Shown piece after piece: positions 22,301 to 38,231 of a stretch of 64,000 bases of DNA (position 1 is the stretch's first letter; each line of letters opens with the position of its first letter). The notes beneath the pieces are model-generated. The model saw nothing but the letters and a program-made list of their open reading frames with translations. It did no database searches and was not told where the DNA came from. Source of the stretch: Simmondsia chinensis. Taxonomy: Eukaryota > Streptophyta > Magnoliopsida > Caryophyllales > Simmondsiaceae. The stretch spans positions 6,326,501 to 6,390,500 of the forward strand of contig JAGTTD010000001.1 in NCBI GenBank assembly GCA_018398585.1, given 5' to 3'. Both the position numbers and the translations under genes were made by a program.

Positions 22301-23373
22301 AATTTATAAGAAGCAGGGGCTTTAGTAGATCAATACATGACACTTGTTTTTATTTTAAACATGCTGATACTGTTGATGCACTGTATTTGCTGATTTATGT
22401 GGATGATATGCTGCTGGCCAGTAAATCCATGAATCATATTAATGATTTGAAACTAACGCTTTGTGCTGAGTTCGATATGAAAGATCTAGGAAAGGCCAAG
22501 AAGATACTTGGTATGGAAATTACAAGGGATCCAGCAGCTGAAACAGTACACTTATCTCAACAAAGGTATTTGGAAAAGGTATTGGTTAGATTCAACATGT
22601 CTGAATGTAAACCTGTAAAATTGCCCTTAGCAAGTCAGTATAAGTATACAGTTCAACAGTGTCCCACGAATGAGATAGAAAAGAAACAAATGGAAAGAGT
22701 CCCATATGCGAATGTTATAGGTTCCTTAATGTATGCTATGACTTGTACACGTCCAGACTTAGCTTTCCCTTTAAGTGTTTTGTCTAGGTTTATGAGTAAC
22801 CCCGGAAAGGAATATTGGGATGGAGTTAAGTGGTTGTTAAGGTACATCAAACAAACCTATAAACTGGGACTTACTTTTGGATGGACAAAAACCTACCTTA
22901 GATTGATAGGTTACACCGATTCTGACTTTGGGGGAGACGTAGATAAAAGGAGGTCCACTAGTGCTTACATTTACACTTTAAATGGTGGAGCTATTTGTTG
23001 GAAGTCTAAGTTGCAGCCTGTGACTGCGCTGTCAACCACTGAGGCTGAATTTGAGGCCCTCACAGAAGCCATAAAAGAGGCTATCTGGCTGAGAGGCTTA
23101 TTGTCAGAAATAAACCTCGATAACGGGCCTCCCGTACTGTTTTCGGACAGTCAATCAGCCCTTGCATTGTGTAAAAACCCCGTGTTTCATGATAGGACTA
23201 AGCACTTAGCTATCAAGAGGAATTTTGTAAACGACATGCTTGAAAGGAACACTATTGAACTGCGAAAAATCTGTACTGCTGAAAATCCAGTGGATATGGG
23301 CACAAAAATTTTGACTTTGGACAAGTTACTTAAGTGTATTAACTTGGTTCAAAGTAATTGGGACCATGGATGA
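19396..23373 (+). CDS. copia gag-pol polyprotein, open but with a broken N-terminus
   Basis: This 1325-codon frame has gag, then zinc knuckle CYECGKLGHIKRYC (residues 230-243), protease DSG (283-285) and the integrase HH-CC region from His412. The DDE core follows with the TDNGLEY block, then reverse transcriptase with the YVDD box (1001-1004), and RNase H with the TDSDFGG (about 1175) and STTEAEFEAL blocks. All catalytic motifs I can recognise are intact. The natural start is probably the ATG at 19328 (MASARVDIERFDGR), but its frame differs by one base from the long frame. The break lies at about 19367-19369, so the first two dozen residues are cut off from the rest. The ATG at 19396 is only the first in-frame Met. 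As it stands the copy would make a gag lacking its N-terminus or nothing, but its RNA could still be mobilised by a relative. Confidence 0.93.
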   Translation: MKAILMAQGAGTALLPEKDQSTYLTEKEKVEVEHKAYASLLLSLDNSVLNQIRSKKTVADIWAKLEEIYKSESLSNRILCMESLFTFKVSETKPLEDSIDEFHKICQDLENVKVTVADELLAVLLLCALPKYLRSFKDTLRYGRDTVALKDVTKALRSKILELRKEGKYPPTSNSGEGLSVRGRTKTRDNHNNHNNHNNHNNYNNKERRRSKSRNRSSSRPRRDCSKVKCYECGKLGHIKRYCPDYQRKFNGTTDNTEFNDGYDSAEVLVVSTDQTTHEWVLDSGCSFHMTSDRSFFTEYRTVAGGKVLLGNNHGCQVVGIGSVRVNGSNGIDFTLKGVRHVPELRRNLIFLGQLDQAGMTLKAQQGVMKVLKGSLVMLRGEVKNGLYVLRGDVVPAGYSIVEKTDLTNLWHKRLGHVSERGLNELNKRGLLGGGYVSKPDFCESCIFGKYHKLSFKSGIHITKSPVDYIHSDLWGPARVPTLGGAYYFLSMVDDFSRKVWVYLLKTKDECFSAFVRWKNLIENQTGRKIKVLRTDNGLEYINTEFDSLCAQNGIKRHNTVRKTPQQNGLVERMNRTLLDRVRCMLLASGLGKNFWGEAVATACYLINRTPSSAIDFKTPEEKWTGKTSDYSILKVFGCAAYAHQSEGKLEPRAVKGVFLGYPDGVKGYRVGVRDGNRTKIIISRDVTFNEEEFPYLEKIMAAGTAATSSNPRKYDPELYEFEISPPEPIYQENQTLNPEEEVTDSAEGSTEPQETIEQTDLSNYQLARDRERREIRAPVRFGSADCIAFALNTALEYVESEPLTYTQAISGAASEQWLKAMTEEMESLKRNKTWVLVPKPMDRKLVGSKWIYKVKEPDTSSGQPRFKARLVAKGFSQKEGVDYNEIFSPVVKHTTIRILMALTAKFTLFLEQMDVTTAFLHGELNEEIFMAQPEGFIEPNHENHVCLLKRSLYGLKQSPRQWYKRFDQFIRSRGFSRSIHDTCFYFKHADTVDALYLLIYVDDMLLASKSMNHINDLKLTLCAEFDMKDLGKAKKILGMEITRDPAAETVHLSQQRYLEKVLVRFNMSECKPVKLPLASQYKYTVQQCPTNEIEKKQMERVPYANVIGSLMYAMTCTRPDLAFPLSVLSRFMSNPGKEYWDGVKWLLRYIKQTYKLGLTFGWTKTYLRLIGYTDSDFGGDVDKRRSTSAYIYTLNGGAICWKSKLQPVTALSTTEAEFEALTEAIKEAIWLRGLLSEINLDNGPPVLFSDSQSALALCKNPVFHDRTKHLAIKRNFVNDMLERNTIELRKICTAENPVDMGTKILTLDKLLKCINLVQSNWDHG

Positions 23374-23448
23374 CGAACCCAATGTGTTTTGCTCCTATTA
23401 CTAGGGAATGTCCAGTAGTTAACCCATATAGGTACCAAGGTGGAGAAT

Positions 23449-24432
23449 TGTTGTAAAATTGGTCCCTATATGACTTAACTATGTCAAGAAAATTTAAGTC
23501 AAGAAATGTTCAAATATTATAGATTAAAGGGTGTAAATGTCAAGTGGCATAAGTTGTAAATTTTTGGTAAATGTTATTTTTGTACTCAGCTGTTAAAATA
23601 CATTTAAATAAATCAAAGAGGTAAAATGTCATTGCTGCCCCTGCCCGTGTGCGATATTTACTTGCCCGTGCCACTACCCGCTGCCCGAAGCTTCTCCAGG
23701 AAGCTTCCCTGTTTCAGTTTTAAGTGGATGCCACGCGTCAGCCATCCGGGTAAACTGTTTGTGTTTCTTGTGGGCTTTTATGGATCGTTGATCTGGTTCG
23801 TACGAACGGCCGAGATTGAACCTTGGAGCTTTGCCACGGATCGGAGTTCGGTTGCCTATATATACTGACCCTTTTTAGGGTTTGCCGTACGCTCTTATTT
23901 TCTCTCCGTTTTTCTCTTCAGCCACCGCCTCTTTTTCATTTGCTCTGGCGATCTTGAGGCGATCGAAGGCGATTGAGTATATCCGTGGGTGTTAAGGCTT
24001 GATTGTTCAAATCTTGGTAGTTTGGAGCATGTATGAAGCCTTGTAGGCTTCGGTTGTGAGCTTTCTCTTCCCTTACTCTTTATTTTCGTTCTTCTTTAGG
24101 TTTCTGACTTAGAAGCCTTAAGGATCGGTTTTGTATAAAGTTGTATATCGTTGAAGTCTGGTCTGTAATATTACTCGACTTATAGTGGATAGACTTCCCT
24201 AGAAATAGGGAGCCGTGGAGTAGGTCCTTCTTTAAAGGCTGAACCACGTAAAATCTCGTTGTTATCGCTGTGTTCTTTGTGCATGTGTTCGGTGTTGGAT
24301 GAATCTTGCTAAACTACAGTTACAGGTTTCTTGAACTAGATCTGAAGTGGTGAATGTTTGTTGTTATTGACGTTTTCTCAAGAACTAAAGTTGATAAGAT
24401 TAAACCCTAGGAATACGACCTGAAACTCAACA
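23449..24432 (+). repeat. 3' LTR of the young copia element
   Basis: The LTR is 984 bp, nearly identical to 18299-19285, ends CTCAACA and is followed by the TSD CCTAC. Confidence 0.95.
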
Positions 24433-24463
24433 CCTACAATTGAAAGGAGCAACATTTAATACA

Positions 24464-24804
24464 GGCCTCGTTTAATTCCCATATCAATTGAATTCCTGCA
24501 GGAAATTATATTTTTCAAGAATTAAATTCATGTGTCAACTTCGCAAGAAATAAGTAAAACATGTTTGGTTGTCAGGATGAAAAATAAAAATTATTCCGAG
24601 AAGCTAATTAAAAACAAAAGAATTAGAACTTATCTAAAGGGCTAGATAAGTTACTTCCTGTATTTTGAAAAAAAATTGCAAATTGCTAGGTAATTTTCAC
24701 TTTCCTCATTCTGCCTCCTTCTTACCAGCCAAATAACAGCCAAAATTCGTACTTTCCATGAATTTGTACTTCCTGCACCTACTTCCTCTATACCAAACAA
24801 TGCC
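24464..24804. mobile_element. Probable MITE with imperfect TIRs
   Basis: The left end GGCCTCGTTTAATTCC and the right end TATACCAAACAATGCC (reverse complement GGCATTGTTTGGTATA) form an imperfect inverted repeat. The trinucleotide ACA flanks both sides (24461-24463 and 24805-24807). The body is AT-rich with no coding. The GGCCTTGTTTGG-type end and 3-bp TSD resemble PIF/Harbinger MITEs, although ACA is not the usual TWA target. A related end (ACTAAACAAGGCC) is seen near 45343. Confidence 0.5.
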
Positions 24805-24938
24805 ACAGTCATCTACCATTTTGGTTTATGCCATATTAAACGTAATGAAGACAATACCGAAAAGGCACCAAAGTGTGGGGTTGGACCTGAAGGCAAACAA
24901 CTAAAATAAAAGAAGTCCACCTCACAGTACGGCTAGCA

Positions 24939-25089
24939 TACACCTGCGGACGAACTTCTCAGGTTGGGCATCCTCGGAAACAGACTCCCTTCAAGATAGC
25001 TCCCAGAAAGGGGAAGGCTGCGTACATTTATTTCCCCCAGACCCTGTTTTTACGGGAGCCCTTAGAGGCACTAAGTGGTGGTGGTTGTT
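24939..25089 (+). mobile_element. SINE copy without 5S head, diverged 24-bp TSD
   Basis: CAGGTTGGGCATCCTCGGAAACAG, GGAAGGCTGCGTACATTTA, CCCCCAGACCCTG, ACGGGAGCCC and a (GGT/GTT) tail give the family body. Flanks GTCCACCTCACAGTACGGCT (from 24915) and GTCCACCCCACCGTATGGCT (from 25090) look like a decayed target-site duplication. About 20 bp of non-5S sequence precede the body. Confidence 0.7.
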
Positions 25090-25410
25090 GTCCACCCCAC
25101 CGTATGGCTAGCGTGGTAACCCGTAGTTTGAACAAAACACCACACGACGTGATTACGCATTCATTAAGACCCATCGGTTATGCAATAAAGCGAATTCTCA
25201 CACATATTAAATCTAGCGGAGCTGGTTAAGCATCTCGCAATCAAACACTCCACCTAGGCATGAGACATCCCCATTGCAAATAAATGCCATCATTGTTTGT
25301 GCATTTATCATTTTAAAAATTAAATATGTATATAATTTATATTTTATATTTCAAATATATGATTTTAAATATATCTAAAAATATATTAGTTTTATTTTTC
25401 GTGCTACACG

Positions 25411-25534
25411 CATACATACATATACACATATATAATATATGATAAATGCTATATTCTGTGTATGATATTAATATACATACATATACATATATATAATATA
25501 TGATAAATGCTATATTCTGTGTATGATATTAATA
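25411..25534 (+). repeat. 61-bp tandem duplication
   Basis: Two adjacent copies of a unit containing ATACATACATATACA, GATAAATGCTATATTCTG and TGTATGATATTAAT lie 61 bp apart (GATAAATGCT at 25441 and 25502). Confidence 0.85.
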
Positions 25535-26118
25535 ATATTTACACCTAAAAATTGGTAAAATAACTATTTAAGTTTTGTATTAAAATAAGATTGGAAGATA
25601 TTATTTGCAATCGGCTAGTCTCACACCTTGTTGGCGTGTTTTGATTGGAGGATATCCAACCAACCTAGATTGATTTTGTGTTAAAAATTAAAAAAAAAAC
25701 CTTAGCTAGATTCAGTCTTGTGAGAGAATAGTTATAAGAATATGAAAGTAATATAATTACAATAGTGCTCTTAGGCTAATAATAAATATACAGATATTAT
25801 AAATCAATAATATCCTAATAAGTCTCATTGTTTATTTCCTTTATTAAAATGTATAATTTATAGTTATAATCTAACTTTAGAATAGACATCAATAATAATC
25901 ATAAATCCAACAGATCAGCCAAATAACTTTAAATCTGACTTAGCTTATTAAGCTTGTTGAGCATTGATAAGCAATCGAGCCCTCATAATGAACAAGAAAT
26001 AAATTGTAATCAATTTCAAACACAAATAATTTATCGAACATTCAATTTATTTACACCCCTACCCATTTTTGATAGTTGGTGTTCAAATTGAGGAAAAAGT
26101 TATATCCTCTCAACTAAA
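25535..26118. other. AT-rich intergenic DNA, nothing recognised
   Basis: No exon, RNA gene or element end is visible between the tandem duplication and the TSD of the minus-strand copia element. Confidence 0.5.
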
Positions 26119-26123
26119 AAAAT

Positions 26124-26460
26124 TGTAGAAATTCGACACACAAAATAAACTAAACAACTAAGAACACTTTTGAATGGGAGAAAATTGGATGAACTATATT
26201 GAAAAGAAGACTAGCCTATTTATAACTACATCAAAGGAAAAGGAAAAGATGCCAAAGAGAGAATCCTAGGCTAATTACATAAGACATTAAAACAAAAATT
26301 GAAGAGGACAACGAAGGCCCTTGGCCGGTTACACTAGAGGGAGGAGAAGAGGAAAATTAACTACCCTAAATTTAATTCTATACCTAATTAAATTCTATGT
26401 ATTTACATCAAAGCAAATACAAGTACAAAATACACATGTACATGTGGTATATTTTCAACA
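26124..26460 (-). repeat. 3' LTR of the minus-strand copia element
   Basis: A 337-bp copy of 30914-31250; the element reads right to left, so this is its 3' LTR. Confidence 0.93.
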
Positions 26461-29400
26461 CTCTTCCTCCAGTTGGAGCATGCAAGTTGACAATGCCCAA
26501 CTTGTGAAGAAGGGATGAGAACAGGGATAACCCGAGTGCCTTTGTGAACACATCCGCTACTTGACCTGAAGACCGAACAAAGGAAGTGGAAATTTCCTTT
26601 GCTAATAATTTCTCTCGAACGAAGTGGCAATCGATCTCTATGTGTTTTGTTCTCTCGTAGAACACAGGATTGGAGGCGATATGAAGGGCTGCCTGATTAT
26701 CACAAAACAAGATGGCAGGTTGATTAGTGCTAACTCACAGATCACAAAGTAAGCGCCTCAACCACACTAATTCACTAGTAACTGTAGCCATGGCCGGATA
26801 CTCTGCTACAGTGGAAGAACGAGAAACGACGGATTGTTTCTTAGAATGCCATGAGATAGGGGATTCTCCCAAAAATATAACAAAACCTGTAGTGGAACGT
26901 CTAAAACTCGGACAACTTGCCCAGTCAGCATCACAATAAGCACGAAGAGACAAGTCACATGCACGGGGTAAAAAAATACCCTGACCTGGTGTCCCCTTAA
27001 TGTAGCGAAGGACACGATAGGCGCCTTCTAAGTGCTGTACCCGTGGATCATGCATAAATTGACTAAGAATTTTAACGGCATAACAGATGTCAGGTCGAGT
27101 GATAATAAGGTAGAGAAGTCTTCCTACTATTCGACGATACTATCCCGAATCTTCTAAACGGTCCCCTTCCCCATCAGCTAACCGATGGTTTTGGACTATA
27201 GGGGTGGAAGTAGGCTTAGCTCCTAAAAGACCGGTTTCACTTAAAATGTCAAGCGCATATTTTCTTTGATTCAAAGCAATTCCATCCTTCGTGCGTGCAA
27301 CCTCTATTCCAAGAAAATACTTAACTGGGCCTAAGTTCTTAATCCCAAACTGTTTATCAAGTGAGACCTTGACTTCCTCTATGTGACTTATGTTATTTCC
27401 AGTTATGATGACATCATCAACATATGCCAATATACTAGTAAAAATTGACCCACGAGTATATGTAAGCAAAGAATAATCCGACTTTGACTGCACGAAACCC
27501 ATGGCAACCAAAAAAGACACAAACTTTTGGCTCCAGTTACGAGACGCCTGTTTAAGTTCATAAAGAGACTTACGTAAACGACAAACTTTACCCTTATGTT
27601 GCTTCTCAAACCCTTGAGGGAGTTTCATATAAACCTCTTCACCTAAGTCACCATGCAAGAAGGCGTTATTGACATCCAATTGATGTATAATCCAATCCCT
27701 AGCGGCTGCAACTGCAAGAACACATCTAACTGTGACAAGTTTAGCGACAGGGGCAAAAGTGTCATGATAATCGATACCTTCGATTTGAGTGTATCCCTTG
27801 GCAACCAAACGTGCCTTGTAACGCTCAATGGTACCATCCGACTTGTATTTTATTTTGTAGACCCATTTGGAGTCTATGGCTCGTTTCCCTGGGGGTAATT
27901 CTTTCAATGTCCACGTCCTATTCTGTTCGAGTGCTGAAATTTCTTTCTTCATAGCATCTCTCCAATGTTTATGACCTATAGCCTGAGAAAAATGTTGTGG
28001 CTCATCACCCGAAGTGATGGCTTTAAGCAAGGACGAGTGTGAGTTAGAAAATTGTGCATTAGACATAAAATTTGACAAGGGGTAAACCATACCTGAGTCA
28101 GCTGAAAGAGCGGTAGCACGAGAATGGGCTATAGAAGAAGGAACATCCACAATAAAATCTTGATACTTAGCTGGCATTGAGCGAACCCGACTCGGTCTAC
28201 CCAAACCTCCCAGTGCAGCGGGCTCCTGGGATCTGTCAGACCTCTGTTCTGGTGCTGCAGCACCCGATTCTATCTGTGGTTCTGCCACCGACACATCTGT
28301 CATGCCCTGTGGCGGTTCAGCCACCACCGGTCCCTCCTGTACACGTGTCCTCCCATGATCTTTATCATTCACATATCGTATTAGATTAATTTCATTATCA
28401 TCATTTCTTTTCCCTTGCTTTTCAAGATAAGGAAACTTATTCTCATAAAAAATAACATCACGCGAAACGACCATTTTCTTGTTGTCTAAATCAAAAACTT
28501 TGTACCATTTCTTTCCATGTGGATACCCAATGAAAATACACTTATTTGCACGATAACTGAATTTATCCTTGCTACGATCTTTATGATGAACATAGCACAA
28601 AGAGCCAAAAACACGTAAATGACCGAAAGAAGGAGCTTTTCCAAGTAATACCTCATAAGGACTCCGATTCCCTAGACGTTGTGTGGGCATGAGATTGATC
28701 AAATAGGCTGCCGTTAGGACACACTCTCCCCAAAATTGGATAGGAAGACCTGCTTCAAAACGAAGTGCACGAGCCACCTCAAGGAGGTGCCTATGCTTTT
28801 TTTCAATAACCCCATTCTATTGAGGAGTATCATTGCATGTATTTTGTACTTGAATTCCTTTTCCTGCATAAAAATCGAGCAAAAGACCAAAAAGAAATTC
28901 CGCACCGTTATCTCTCCTTACTTGCTTTACACACTTGTTGTACTCAGTTTGTACAACTTGGCAAAAATCCATTAATATCCTATGAGATTGCAACTTATCT
29001 CTCATCAAATAAACCCATGTGCACCTGCTATAATCATCAACTATGGTGAGAAAAAAACGACCAGTCATAGACACGGTAAGGACCTTAAATGTCACAATGA
29101 ATTAACTCAAAACATCGTGTACTCTTGCTAACAGAAACGAAAAAAGGTAAACGAGTTTGTTTTGCCCGATGGCAAGAATCACAAACAGCATCAATAGAAG
29201 TACCAAAATCCAAATTCAAAAAATTTGACAATTTATTAAATGGGACATGCCCCATTCTACGGTGCCATATCAAGAACTTCTCTTCCGAACTCCTCACGTG
29301 CGTAACCTTGGGAGCAACCGGTCCCTCTAAAATGTATAGCCCATCTCGCTGTCTACCCACGTCAATCAGCTTCCTCAATAGTAGGTCCTGTATGACACAA

Positions 29401-30784
29401 AAATTTGAATAAAATGTCAATGCACAATTCTTATCTCTAGTCAACTTGCTAACTGAAAGAAGATTGCATTGGAATCCGGGAATACACAAAACATTATCAA
29501 GTGTGAGACTGCTAGAAATGGTGGCACGCCCCACCTGGGAGACTGACAATGAATTTCCATTCGGAAGTCTGACTGGCTTGAATTTAGTGTTAACTTGGAC
29601 ATTATCTAACACAAAATCTGAACAAACCATGTGGTCGGAAGCACCCATATCAATCATCCAAATGGTATTAAACAAAACCTGACCTGACATGTTAACACAA
29701 GGTGAACTTCCCCCGGCACTAAGTAGACAATAGCTGCTGATATTGAGATGTCGACAACCCCAAAACGGGGCTGTCGTTCTACAGGAAATGCGCACCACCA
29801 GTCTCTGCCAGCAGCAGCAGCGGTTGGCTGCGCAGCAGCAGCAGTGGTTGCTGCTGCCCACTTTTATCCACGGTTCTTCCATCCCGCCGGGTATCTTATG
29901 AGCTCTAAGCAACGTTCTTTAGTGTGCCCCTGTCTTTTGCAATGAGAAAAAGAAAATCGATTATTGCGCCTAGTGGGTTGCCCGTTAGAATTGGGCAAAT
30001 CCCCACCAGTGGTACCAAGATTCCCTTTGACTACGAGAGCCATAGCTTCAGGGACAACAATATTGCCCGAAGCAACACTCTGTTGCTTCTCCTCATGACA
30101 TAAGGTAGCATATGCATTGGACACATTTGAAAGTGGTTTGCTATTCATGAGTTGGGATCTAACGGTAGAGAAGGAGGGATCCAATCCCATTAACAAATCG
30201 AGCAACCTCTCCATGTCCCTTATGGCCGCAAAGGCTTGTCCCGAGCCACAAGTACATAGGGGGATTGCTACAAGGGTGTAAAGCTCGTCCCATAAAGACC
30301 TTAGTTTGGTGAAATTGTCAAACATTGACATATTATCTTGTTTTAAGTGTGAAATCTCACGCTTAATTTCATAAACCAGTGGTACATTTCCTTGGGAAAA
30401 CCGATCATTCAAGTCAAGCCAAACCTCACGCGCTGTTTCAAAATATGCAATACTTGCATTTATTTCTTTAGAAACGGAATTGGAAAGCCAAGAAGACACC
30501 ATCGAATCATAAGCACTCCAATGTTCAAAATCCGGAGAATCTTCCTTCGGTTTCTTGATACTACCATCAAGGAAACCAATTTTTCGTTTGGCCTTAAAAA
30601 CTTTAAAAACAGAGCGCCACCAAGCCGGAAAATTGGGGCCAGTTAAAACATCTTGCACAAATACGAGCCCCGGGTGATCCGAGGGGTGAAGATAATAAGG
30701 AGAGTTCACATCAGGAAATCCCCCTGAAATTAGAACCGGCGTAATAGTTTGGCCAGTGCTTTCACTAGAATTTTCGTTATTCAT
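26408..30784 (-). pseudogene. copia gag-pol, broken
   Basis: The gag starts MNNENSSESTG at 30784 and runs to the zinc knuckle near 29880. There the first cysteine of the expected CSHCKRQGHTKERC motif is replaced (FSHCKRQGHTKERC), and the frame changes. The protease site reads IDMGAS instead of DTG, a Thr-to-Met change of the kind produced by CpG decay (ACG to ATG). Integrase WHRRMGH...CDSCHRAKQ follows, with breaks near 29085 and 28815. The reverse transcriptase with YVDDVIITG lies at about 27410 and RNase H pieces at 27055-26735 and 26710-26408. A stop is near 27140. Many breaks plus loss of catalytic residues mark a dead copy. Confidence 0.92.
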
Positions 30785-30913
30785 TTTAAATTGCGTAAAA
30801 TAACACAAATAAAACAACTACTATGAAAACTATTCCCTTTACAGTGGGCTACAGCAATTCGGGTGAAGCAAAGACATGAGCGGCAATATGGATCTAAACC
30901 CGCTCTGATACCA

Positions 30914-31250
30914 TGTAGAACTTTGACAAACAAAATAAACTAAACAACCAAAAACACTTTTGAATGGGAGAAAATTGGATGAACTATATTGAAAAGAAGA
31001 CTAGCCTATTTATAATTACATCAAAGGAAAAGGAAAAGATGCCAAAGAGAGAATCCTAGGCTAATTACATAAGACATTAAAACAAAAATTGAAGAGGACA
31101 ATGAAGGCCCTTGGCCGGTTACACTAGAGGGAGGAGAAGAGGAAAATTAACTACCCTAAATTTAATTCTATACCTAATTAAATTCTATGTATTTTCATCA
31201 AAACAAATACAAGTACAAAATACACATGTACATGTGGTATATTTTCAACA
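30914..31250 (-). repeat. 5' LTR of the minus-strand copia element
   Basis: A 337-bp LTR adjoining the PBS at 30902-30913 and the TSD AAAAT at 31251-31255. Confidence 0.93.
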
Positions 31251-31373
31251 AAAATGAACTCATTATATGGGCTTATAATATCTCTTTTACATTGGTCAAG
31301 AGGAGGTGGAAGTATTTTGCTATTAGTGGAGTTCGATCCCTGGCAGCTACTGTCTCCGATCACTATACAACAA

Positions 31374-31800
31374 CAACAACAATACTAGATCTAGTGCCTA
31401 AAAAAGTTTGTTAGAATATAAAACTATTCCTTGGTCTTCACCCATTAGCTTAAGCTTTTGAGAAAAATGGTTCCTTGATATGATATTAGAACTTTGTCAA
31501 CCAAGAGGTCACAAGTTCAAATCCCAACAGCCCCCCAGTTCAATATTAACATAATTTAAGCACAAGGTATGAGGTGGACCTATGTACTATTCACACTTCA
31601 AGACCAATTGGCATTTGTGTGAGGGGGTATGTTAGAGTATACAACTATTCTTGGGCTTTCATCCATCAACTTAAGCTCTTGAGAAAGTTGGTTCCTTGAC
31701 AGGGTTGCGCTAAGATAGGGTTTGGGGAAAGTAAAATGTACACGGCTTTACCCTTATAGGGTGCTACCTTAAAAGGAGGCTATTTCCAAACGATCTCTAA
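31374..31800 (-). mobile_element. SINE split by a TRIM insertion
   Basis: The left part (ACAACAACAACAATACTAG...CTAGTGCCTA, 31374-31403) and the right part (GATAGGGTTTGGGGAAA...ACGGCTTTACCC...GGAGGCTATTTCC, 31705-31800) make one reverse-oriented SINE body. The TRIM at 31409-31701 lies between them. No 5S head is seen. Confidence 0.7.
31409..31701 (+). mobile_element. TRIM retrotransposon with 72-bp LTRs
   Basis: Direct repeats 31409-31480 (TGTTAGAATATAAAAC...TTCCTTGATA) and 31630-31701 (TGTTAGAGTATACAAC...TTCCTTGACA) act as LTRs. TGATATTAGAAC at 31481-31492 is a decayed form of the tRNA-iMet PBS, and the purine tract GAGGGGGTA is at 31621-31629. There is no coding capacity, which fits terminal-repeat retrotransposons in miniature. 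The flanking 5 bp (AAGTT/GGGTT) could be a decayed TSD. A second, older copy is at 12347-12604. Confidence 0.85.
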
Positions 31801-31874
31801 TTCTAAAAAGTAAAAATAGAATAATATTTATAAAAATAAGTCAAAGTCAAGTTAAATAAACAGGCACCAAACTT

Positions 31875-31893
31875 TTTTTTTTTGGCACTAGGA
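31875..31893 (-). mobile_element. Possible micro-insertion of a LINE tail
   Basis: A T run plus a few bases (GGCACTAGGA) sits between direct repeats ACCAAACTT (31866-31874 and 31894-31902). This is compatible with an extremely 5'-truncated retroposition, but it is short enough to be chance. Confidence 0.35.
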
Positions 31894-31949
31894 ACCAAAC
31901 TTGCAAGTATACAAGCAACTCTCCAATGATTATCCCTTGCTTGGTTACA

Positions 31950-32086
31950 TGGGCTTGGGCTTATAAAAGAGACCGGCCCACTTTTCTTTGGGTTTGGCCC
32001 ATTGGGTGATCGTAGGTTTTTGAAATACTTTCGTATTTTTATTTTTGTCGAAAAGGGGAAGAAACATTACAGCTCCAAAACCCTAA
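31950..32086 (+). promoter_or_regulatory. RPL23A promoter: site II elements and telo-box
   Basis: Four site II-type motifs lie here (TGGGCT at 31950 and 31956; GGCCCA, the reverse complement, at 31975 and 31996). They precede a telo-box AAACCCTAA at 32078-32086. This pairing is typical of plant ribosomal protein and other growth-related promoters, where TCP factors bind site II. A TATA-like TATAAAA sits at about 31961. A 5' UTR intron probably follows (32105-32221, GT...AG). Confidence 0.8.
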
Positions 32087-32255
32087 TTGCGCAGCTTGAA
32101 GCAGGTATTCTCTGAGCTCTCTTCGAATCGTAATCTCTTTCATTAATCAAACTCTTGTTATGCATCGTCGACAATAAATTTAGTACCTTTGTTCTGATCC
32201 TTTTTTGCTTTTTTGAAACAGGTTTAGGTTAGATTTACGGAGGGCTTTGTAATTA

Positions 32256-38231
<5,976 letters not shown>

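Larger units (their letters stand above)
18299..24432 (+). mobile_element. Young Ty1/copia LTR retrotransposon
   Basis: TG...CA LTRs (18299-19285 and 23449-24432) are flanked by the perfect TSD CCTAC (18294-18298 and 24433-24437). PBS TGGTATCAGAGC (initiator tRNA-Met) is at 19288-19299. A polypurine tract CCAAGGTGGAGAA precedes the 3' LTR. Comparing the LTRs by eye I find about five or six substitutions plus one small multi-base difference near 19022/24171 in about 985 bp, so insertion is recent. The internal frame is open for 1325 codons. Confidence 0.97.
26124..31250 (-). mobile_element. Ty1/copia LTR retrotransposon, minus strand, decayed
   Basis: LTRs of 337 bp (26124-26460 and 30914-31250) begin TGTTGAAAATATACC and end TTCTACA-like on the minus strand. 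The TSD is AAAAT (26119-26123 and 31251-31255). The PBS TGGTATCAGAGC is the reverse complement of 30902-30913. A purine tract borders the 3' LTR at about 26461-26475. I count about nine LTR differences (about 97% identity), so it is older than the element at 18299. Confidence 0.95.
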
